DNA of 11,014 bases from NCBI GenBank assembly GCA_030039695.1, contig JASHVB010000425.1, positions 1 to 11,014 of the forward strand, given 5' to 3'. The notes beneath the pieces were generated by a model. It did no database searches, was not told the origin of the DNA, and saw nothing but the letters and a program-made list of their open reading frames with translations. The translations under genes and the position numbers were made by a program. This DNA is from Acetobacteraceae bacterium (lineage in GTDB: Bacteria; Pseudomonadota; Alphaproteobacteria; Acetobacterales; Acetobacteraceae). Below, piece by piece: positions 6,648 through 11,014 of this stretch (its first letter is position 1; each line of letters opens with the position of its first letter).

Positions 6648-7499
6648 ATGCCCCATCCCGCACTTGCCGAGGACCGCACCGCCGTTATCACCGGTGCGGC
6701 AAGCGGCATCGGCCTCGCCACGGCACGGCGATTTGCCCGCATGGGGCTTAATGTGTGCCTCGCCGACCTGTCGGCCGAGGCGCTGGCGAAAGCCGCAGTC
6801 GAAGTGGCGGCGTTATCGCCACGTGGCGCATCTGGCGTGCTTACCGCTCCCACCGATGTAAGTCGCTTGGAAGACGTGCAGAAGCTGCATGACCTCGTCT
6901 ATGCGGCTTTCGGCGAGGTTTCGGTATTGATGAACAATGCCGGTACCGCGCCGGGCGGCGGCCCGTGGGAGAATATCGATCGCTGGCGCCACGTGTTGGA
7001 GGTGAATCTGTGGGGCGTGATTAACGGCGTGCAAATTTTCACCCCGGGCATGTTAGCGCAAAAGACCCCGTGCGCCATCGTCAACACCGGGTCGAAGCAA
7101 GGGATTACCTGCCCTCCTGGCGACACCGCATACAATGTCAGCAAAGCCGGCGTGAAGGTGCTGAGCGAAGCACTGGCCCATGGCCTGCGCAACGTGGATG
7201 GTGCGCAGATCACTGCGCATCTGCTGGTACCTGGCTCGACGTTCACCGGCATGACCAGCCGCGGCCGGAGCCAGAAGCCGCCGGGCGCGTGGACGCCCGA
7301 TCAGGTGGTGGACCTGTTGGTCGAGGGCATGAACCGCGGCGACTTCTACATCCTCTGCCCGGACAACGACGTGAGCCGCGAAACGGACAATCGGCGCATC
7401 CTATGGGCGGCGCAGGACATCATCGAGAACCGCCCGGCCTTGTCGCGTTGGCACCCTGACTATAGCGGTGCATTTGCGGAGTTCGTTCGCGGCAAGTGA
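6648..7499 (+). CDS. Short-chain dehydrogenase/reductase (SDR), classical type
   Basis: A 283-residue protein; ATG 6648 is preceded by AAGGAG at 6632-6637. Landmarks: TGAASGIG at 15-22 (dinucleotide loop), D40 at the end of the second strand (suggesting NAD rather than NADP), NNAG at 96-99, N120, S149 in NTGSKQG, and the catalytic Y162-x3-K166 in AYNVSK. The C-terminal part (from about 215) carries a tryptophan-rich tail of the kind seen in larger SDRs. The reaction is reversible oxidation of an alcohol or reduction of a carbonyl in the cytoplasm; the substrate is unknown. It lies 19 bp downstream of modA-like 2. Next to aldehyde dehydrogenases it could supply the aldehyde or ketone, but that is inference. 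Confidence 0.93.
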   Translation: MPHPALAEDRTAVITGAASGIGLATARRFARMGLNVCLADLSAEALAKAAVEVAALSPRGASGVLTAPTDVSRLEDVQKLHDLVYAAFGEVSVLMNNAGTAPGGGPWENIDRWRHVLEVNLWGVINGVQIFTPGMLAQKTPCAIVNTGSKQGITCPPGDTAYNVSKAGVKVLSEALAHGLRNVDGAQITAHLLVPGSTFTGMTSRGRSQKPPGAWTPDQVVDLLVEGMNRGDFYILCPDNDVSRETDNRRILWAAQDIIENRPALSRWHPDYSGAFAEFVRGK

Positions 7500-7599
7500 T
7501 TAATACCCTCAGCAATTGGTATGACGTCACCCATCGGAAACGGGTCATCGCGCCATGTGCACCTCGCCGTAAGTGAACAGGGCATCATGAGGACCTCAG

Positions 7600-8346
7600 A
7601 TGGCCAAGATGATTGACGCAGGGGCCAACGCGTTCCCCGTAACCGAACGCAATCGGTTACGTCGCTTGCATGAACGCGGTCGCTACGACAGGGCGGGCGT
7701 CTACGCGATTCTCGATGCGGCGATGATCTGCCACATTGCTTACGCGATCGATGGCCAGCCGTACTGCACACCGACGGCGTTCTGGCGCGAGGGGGACCAT
7801 CTCTATTGGCACGGTTCGTCGGCGAGTCGCATGCTGCGATCGCAACGAGACGGGTTGGCGGTCTGCCTCACCGTGACGCACCTCGACAGCCTGGTGCTCG
7901 CGCGCTGCGGTTTCAACCACTCGGTCGATTACCGCTCGGCGATGTGCTTCGGCACGGCGCACAGGGTCGATGATCCGGCAGAGAAGTCAGCCGCGCTCGA
8001 TCGCATGATTAACCGATTCTACCCCGACCGCGCCGCCAGTTTGCGCCCCAGCACAGAGCTGGAGCTGAAAGCCACGACCGTCGTCGGCATGACGATCGAA
8101 CAGGCGGCGGCAAAGGTCCGATCAAAGGGCGTTGGCGACGAGGAGAGCGACTATGCATTGCCGATCTACGCGGCACGGTTTCCCGTCCGCGTGGTAATCG
8201 GCGAGGTCGAGCCCTGCCCTCGCCTGCTCGATGGTGTGGCGCGGCCGCCCGGCTTGGCTGGCTACACGCCCGGCCGGCGGCTGGATGAGCTCATGCGTGA
8301 AAATCATGAACGCGCGGCTTTGGGTGTCGCACCACGCACTGGTTGA
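7600..8346 (+). CDS. Pyridoxamine 5'-phosphate oxidase-fold flavin-binding protein
   Basis: A 248-residue protein; ATG 7600 has GAGG at 7589-7592, 7 nt upstream. It matches the pattern of the NimA/Pyridox_ox_2-type split-barrel proteins: an early R-x5-RxxYDR-like segment, a strand containing CHIAYAIDGQPYCTPTAFWR, then HLYWHGSSASRML (67-79, flavin phosphate-binding region), and THLDSLVLARCGFNHSVDYRSAMCFG around 93-118 (first 20 residues THLDSLVLARCGFNHSVDYR). The C-terminal 40 residues are a variable extension. Established: relatives bind FMN or FAD, and some reduce nitro compounds or haem-type ligands; true PNPOx activity is unlikely. It lies 100 bp after the SDR, a gap in which I see no clear promoter or terminator, so an operon link is uncertain. 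A flavin oxidoreductase role in the same catabolic pathway is only inference. Confidence 0.88.
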   Translation: MAKMIDAGANAFPVTERNRLRRLHERGRYDRAGVYAILDAAMICHIAYAIDGQPYCTPTAFWREGDHLYWHGSSASRMLRSQRDGLAVCLTVTHLDSLVLARCGFNHSVDYRSAMCFGTAHRVDDPAEKSAALDRMINRFYPDRAASLRPSTELELKATTVVGMTIEQAAAKVRSKGVGDEESDYALPIYAARFPVRVVIGEVEPCPRLLDGVARPPGLAGYTPGRRLDELMRENHERAALGVAPRTG

Positions 8347-8518
8347 TGACACGGCCACATCGCCTGGTTCGGCCACGCCCCTCACGCTCGTGCTGATGGC
8401 GACGATGGGGGTGTCGCCTGTCCGGGCCGAACGTCATCGCCACGAAACGCTTCGTTGACGGAGAGGTTCTCGCCATATGGCCGCTAACCGCTGGCGGATG
8501 AGCGACGAAGTGTCAAGT

Positions 8519-8526
8519 GAGGTGAT
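8519..8526 (+). promoter_or_regulatory. Extended Shine-Dalgarno site GAGGTGAT supporting a 64-aa ORF
   Basis: GAGGTGAT is complementary over all eight bases to the 3' end of 16S rRNA (AUCACCUC). It ends 8 nt before the ATG at 8535. It is the main reason to treat the short ORF there as a gene rather than chance open frame. Confidence 0.5.
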
Positions 8527-8534
8527 GCTGCGAG

Positions 8535-8729
8535 ATGGCGTGCACATTGATCGATTCTTCGTCCGCCCCGGCGGCGGCTGAAGCTGGAACAAGTGGGGCT
8601 TCCAATGTCGGAGACCCAGCAGTCAGCCAGGGAACGATCGATGTGACCGAGGATAGATACCAAAGAAGGAGATGGTCGGCTTTGTATAGTCCGGCGAAGG
8701 TGCCAAGCTGGCAGCCCGAGCAGGTGTAG
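8535..8729 (+). CDS. Candidate precursor peptide (64 aa) paired with a radical SAM enzyme
   Basis: A short ORF with an extended ribosome site (8519-8526), ending in TAG at 8727-8729, only 8 nt before the ATG of the radical SAM gene, as expected for translational coupling. No other gene overlaps it on either strand. I do not recognise it. Composition is split: residues 1-34 are small and polar (many A, S, G, T), resembling a flexible leader, followed by an acidic/basic junction (TIDVTEDRYQRRR, 34-46) and an aromatic and proline-rich tail with W47, Y51, W59 (WSALYSPAKVPSWQPEQV). This leader/core layout, next to a lone radical SAM gene, is typical of ribosomally made and modified peptides. The aromatic residues W47, Y51 and W59 would be natural crosslinking targets (inference). 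Alternative: non-coding 5' region of the radical SAM gene with chance openness; codon use (AGA, AGG) is less GC-rich than in the neighbours. Confidence 0.5.
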   Translation: MACTLIDSSSAPAAAEAGTSGASNVGDPAVSQGTIDVTEDRYQRRRWSALYSPAKVPSWQPEQV

Positions 8730-8737
8730 GGGTGAGA

Positions 8738-9742
8738 ATGCCAAGGGAGATCGTCGGAAAGGGGCTGCGGTTTTCGTTACGGCATGCACCCTGCGCTCAT
8801 ATCTGTCGCTACTGCCTGATCTCGGAATCGCGAAAGCACAGCGCGCTGCCGTTTGCGCGGTTCGAGCAGCTTGTGCACCGGTTCCATGATTGGAGACAAG
8901 CCGAGCGGCCGGACCTGGATATCGGCATATTTGTCGGACCATCCTATGACTACGACATCGAGACCTTAAAGGGTGTCGCTCGCTTGCGCGAGCGGCGCGG
9001 GGCAACGTTCCCTATCCTCAATCTCGGTGGTCTCCGCATTCGGCGCGGGGAAGAGCTGGCGGCCTGGATCGATGAACGGCGAGCGGCCGGAATCATTGGT
9101 TTTCACGCCTCGCTCGCCGGTTATGGCGACATCCATGATCGCTGGAACGGCCGGCGTGGTGATTTCGAGTACCAGGCTACAATTTTGCAGCTCGGGGGCG
9201 CGCGCGGCATGATACGCGAAGAGAAGCTGTTCCTGACAAAAAATACCCTGCCGCAGTTCGATCGTCTGCTCGACGTCCTCGATGGTATCCCTGGGGAACT
9301 GCGCCGTCGCACCGTCAGCCCATTCTTCTATGCCGGGCTGGCGACCCGCTACGAGGACGAGCGTCTGATTGAGGACGATCGCGACAGCCTGCCAGAGCGG
9401 ATCAAGAAACTCCGTCCGGCGAAGTTCGATACCTGGCTGTCCGAACGGGAATGGATCCCCGTGATGCTGGCAACCGCGAGCAAGCCGCGGCGCCTGCCAC
9501 TTAAGCTTGATGTCAACGAATCGAATATCGACTATCTCGAGCGTGCATCCTGCGAGGAGGTTTTTGCCATGCGCGAGCGAGACTACCAGGAAAGCTACCG
9601 CTCAACACCCCCGCTCGATGAGCTTTGTGCCCGCTACGGCGATCCGACCAATCGCCGGATCTACATGATGAGCCGCGACGTCGAGGGCAGATGGCTTGAC
9701 CTCCATCAAGGCGAAACGGGGGCCGCCAAGCCGATTGATTAA
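8738..9742 (+). CDS. Radical SAM protein of unknown function (334 aa)
   Basis: The ATG at 8738 is used because AGGGG at 8728-8732 is 5 nt upstream; a GTG at 8732 lies within that site. The radical SAM signature CxxxCxxC is C19, C23, C26 (CAHICRYC). The barrel continues with DIGIFVGPSYDYD (61-73, in place of the usual GGE motif), FPILNLGG (91-98), and HASLAGYGDIHDRWNGRRGD (123-142), which matches the fourth/fifth-strand region of PqqE-like peptide-modifying enzymes (S-x-x-G-x4-HD-x2-xG-x2-G-x-F). Only two cysteines occur after the signature, so it has no SPASM domain with extra FeS clusters. Established: the motif binds a 4Fe-4S cluster that cleaves S-adenosylmethionine to a 5'-deoxyadenosyl radical. 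The adjacent 64-aa ORF makes peptide modification the leading idea (inference). It is not MoaA (lacks the C-terminal CxxC and GG tail). Confidence 0.87.
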   Translation: MPREIVGKGLRFSLRHAPCAHICRYCLISESRKHSALPFARFEQLVHRFHDWRQAERPDLDIGIFVGPSYDYDIETLKGVARLRERRGATFPILNLGGLRIRRGEELAAWIDERRAAGIIGFHASLAGYGDIHDRWNGRRGDFEYQATILQLGGARGMIREEKLFLTKNTLPQFDRLLDVLDGIPGELRRRTVSPFFYAGLATRYEDERLIEDDRDSLPERIKKLRPAKFDTWLSEREWIPVMLATASKPRRLPLKLDVNESNIDYLERASCEEVFAMRERDYQESYRSTPPLDELCARYGDPTNRRIYMMSRDVEGRWLDLHQGETGAAKPID

Positions 9743-10313
9743 GTCCGATCCAAGCTTCTGTGCGAGGCGGCCTACTTCGTTGCGCGTCCACGGGGACGCC
9801 ACAGCACCGAGCCCGATATCGGCGAACCACGGCTCATGCGACAACGCCGCTAATCCGGCAGGCGGCCGGATCCCTCCGACAGCCGCTTTACCGTCCCGTT
9901 CGCGGCCCAGGCTTACTGGATTCCTGAGCAAGCGCCCGCCGCGCTCGAGCTGCTTGGCGATCTCCGCTGGCAGACCTGGACACACCACGGGGTTGAATTG
10001 TGTGGACCGATGCAGCAGCAACGCTGCGGCGCATGAATCGAGATCAGCCCCCCTCTGGCACCGTGGCGGCTGATTTTTGAGCGGCAGGCGCTGCCGATCA
10101 GCCTCTCCATAACAGGCGCATCATGGCGCATGCTCGGGCTACCGGCGCCTCTTCCCTGACGAGCCCGTCTCCGCGACAACTATCACGTGCCGTGCCTGCG
10201 CTCCCCTGCGTCGTTACCCTGTTTGCGCAGACTCTTGCAGCCGCGTACATGAGACACTAGCGGGCCCACGGGCTGCACGCGGACTCGCATTGAGATGGCG
10301 AAAGGAATAACCC
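9743..10313 (+). other. 571-bp stretch without an intact gene
   Basis: Between the radical SAM stop and mosB no frame carries both a credible start and protein-like content. It holds a possible decayed gene (9854-10159, separate entry) and the presumed leader and promoter of mosB. No Mo-box like the three upstream ones was seen here, and no tRNA or clear intrinsic terminator. A weak inverted pair, GCAGCC (10238-10243) and GGCTGC (10270-10275), lies ahead of mosB. Confidence 0.6.
9854..10159 (+). pseudogene. Possible decayed coding sequence of unknown family
   Basis: In one frame two open segments, 9854-10033 and 10037-10156, are separated by a single TGA at 10034-10036. Both read as protein-like: AQAYWIPEQAPAALELLGDL followed by WQTWTHHGVELCGPMQQQRC, then after the stop ISPPLAPWRLIFERQALPIS and a final GLPAPLP before TGA at 10157. 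A single TGG-to-TGA change would join them. A further in-frame TAA at 9851-9853 closes the frame upstream and no start with a ribosome site is seen. I do not recognise the family. Alternative: chance open frame in GC-rich DNA. Confidence 0.28.
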
Positions 10314-11014
10314 ATGGTCGACACGACGGCAGAGCTCGAAGCCCTCCTCACGCAGCGGTCGCTGACCGACCCGCAGCTTCTGGCGGCAGCGGAGAGCGCC
10401 GCGGACTTCCGGATTCTGCCGGACGCGACGGTGATCAAGATCGGCGGTCAAAGTATCATCGACCGGGGTCGCGCAGCGGTCTATCCGCTGGTGGATGAGA
10501 TCGTCGCGGTCCGCAACGCCCACAAGCTGCTTATTGGAACCGGCGCAGGCACCCGGGCTCGACACCTTTACTCGATCGCGGCGCGGTTAGGTCTGCCGGC
10601 GGGTGTGCTCTCACAGCTTGGCGCCTCGGTCGCCGATCAGAACGCCGTAATGTTGGGGACGCTCCTTGCCAAATACGGCATCTCCGCGGTCGATCGCGCC
10701 GGGCTCTCAGCCGTGCCGCTTTATCTTGCCGAGGTAAACGCCGTCGTCTTCAGCGGCATGCCGCCCTACAGTATGTGGATCCGTCCGGCTCCCGAGGGCG
10801 TCATTCCGCCCTACCGGACGGACGCCGGTTGCTTCCTCGTCGCCGAGCAGTTCGGCTGTAAGGCGATGATTTTCGTGAAGGACGAAGACGGCCTCTACAC
10901 CGCGAACCCGAAAACCTCGAGCGATGCCACTTTGATCCCGAGGATATCGGTGGACGAGATGTTGGCACAGGGGCTGCAGGACTCGGTCGTTGAGTTCCAG
11001 ATGCTCGATCTGCT
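10314..11014 (+). CDS. mosB: Molybdenum storage protein subunit beta (3' end outside window)
   Basis: The ATG at 10314 is preceded by AAGGA (10302-10306) with a 7-nt gap; the frame stays open to the window edge, giving 233 of about 270 residues. It follows the Azotobacter vinelandii MoSto beta subunit almost throughout as I recall it: TAELEALLTQRSLTDPQLLA at the N-terminus, VIKIGGQSIIDRG (40-52, amino acid kinase-fold nucleotide loop), KLLIGTGAGTRARHLYSIAA (71-90), NAVVFSGMPPYSMWIRP, GVIPPYRTDAGCFL, and VKDEDGLYTANPKT (188-201). It matches beta rather than alpha, whose N-terminus and central HHH segment differ. Established: MoSto is an alpha3beta3 cage of the UMP kinase-like fold that hydrolyses ATP to pack polyoxomolybdate or tungstate clusters in the cytoplasm. 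The alpha gene (mosA) is expected just downstream. It stands alone here, after a 571-bp gap, so it probably has its own promoter. Confidence 0.95.
   Translation, partial: MVDTTAELEALLTQRSLTDPQLLAAAESAADFRILPDATVIKIGGQSIIDRGRAAVYPLVDEIVAVRNAHKLLIGTGAGTRARHLYSIAARLGLPAGVLSQLGASVADQNAVMLGTLLAKYGISAVDRAGLSAVPLYLAEVNAVVFSGMPPYSMWIRPAPEGVIPPYRTDAGCFLVAEQFGCKAMIFVKDEDGLYTANPKTSSDATLIPRISVDEMLAQGLQDSVVEFQMLDL

Noticed and set aside
8367..8432. Inverted repeat GTTCGGCC / GGCCGAAC after the PNPOx-fold gene
   Set aside because: An 8-bp match with a 50-nt loop and no T-run is too weak to call a terminator.
8477..8581. A 34-aa ORF (ATG 8477, GGAGAGG at 8460-8466) ending in RFFVRPGGG, overlapping the start of the 64-aa ORF in another frame
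   Set aside because: It has a fair ribosome site but a 10-nt gap, and it cannot be coupled to the radical SAM gene 156 nt away. The 64-aa ORF has the better site and position. It could still be a leader peptide, so it is recorded here.
8484..9005. A 173-aa minus-strand ORF across the 64-aa ORF and the radical SAM start
   Set aside because: It overlaps the well-supported radical SAM signature region, has Arg/Ser-rich composition, and shows no family features.
9602..10021. A 139-aa minus-strand ORF and a 125-aa plus-strand ORF over the end of the radical SAM gene and the following gap
   Set aside because: Both overlap the radical SAM C-terminus, lack ribosome sites and have no recognisable motifs; they are high-GC chance frames.
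10056..10071. A sigma-54-like sequence TGGCAC with GC at the right spacing, upstream of mosB
   Set aside because: The GG-N10-GC spacing fits but the TT before GC is absent, it is about 240 nt from mosB, and it lies inside the possible decayed gene.

Overview
The window is a high-GC proteobacterial segment, most likely from an alphaproteobacterium; the exact lineage cannot be fixed from sequence alone. Gene starts carry AGGAGG-like ribosome sites, genes are tightly packed, and almost every recognisable product concerns aldehyde oxidation, molybdenum, or both.

Layout. 1-819 (+) is the C-terminal part of a xanthine-dehydrogenase/aldehyde-oxidase-type molybdopterin subunit. 887-2386 (+) is an NAD(P)-dependent aldehyde dehydrogenase whose stop overlaps a 120-aa protein of unknown function (2383-2745). 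Convergent to this, on the minus strand, lie a second small unknown protein (2754-3188) and, upstream of it, a ModA-like periplasmic oxyanion-binding protein (3249-4061). Divergent from that is a second aldehyde dehydrogenase (4144-5646). It is followed by a second, more canonical ModA-like protein (5663-6628), a short-chain dehydrogenase (6648-7499) and a flavin-dependent PNPOx-fold protein (7600-8346). Next is a candidate peptide-modification pair: a 64-aa ORF (8535-8729) ending 8 nt before a radical SAM enzyme (8738-9742). After about 570 bp with no intact gene, the window ends inside a gene for the molybdenum storage protein beta subunit (mosB, 10314 to the edge).

How it fits together. 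The molybdoenzyme and the two ALDHs plausibly oxidise related aldehydes, with the SDR acting on an alcohol or carbonyl of the same pathway. Two ModA-like proteins without modB/modC, plus a molybdenum storage protein, supply the metal theme. Three sites resembling ModE operators (Mo-boxes), all with the same half-site/6-nt spacer/half-site geometry, lie before ALDH 1 (847-874), before the 144-aa unknown gene (3204-3231), and in the modA-like/ALDH 2 divergent promoter (4081-4108). This suggests that the NAD-dependent aldehyde dehydrogenases are controlled by molybdate, perhaps as molybdenum-free backups for the molybdoenzyme. That model is inference.

The two points most worth following are the Mo-box regulon and the possible undescribed RiPP-like unit (64-aa peptide plus radical SAM protein).
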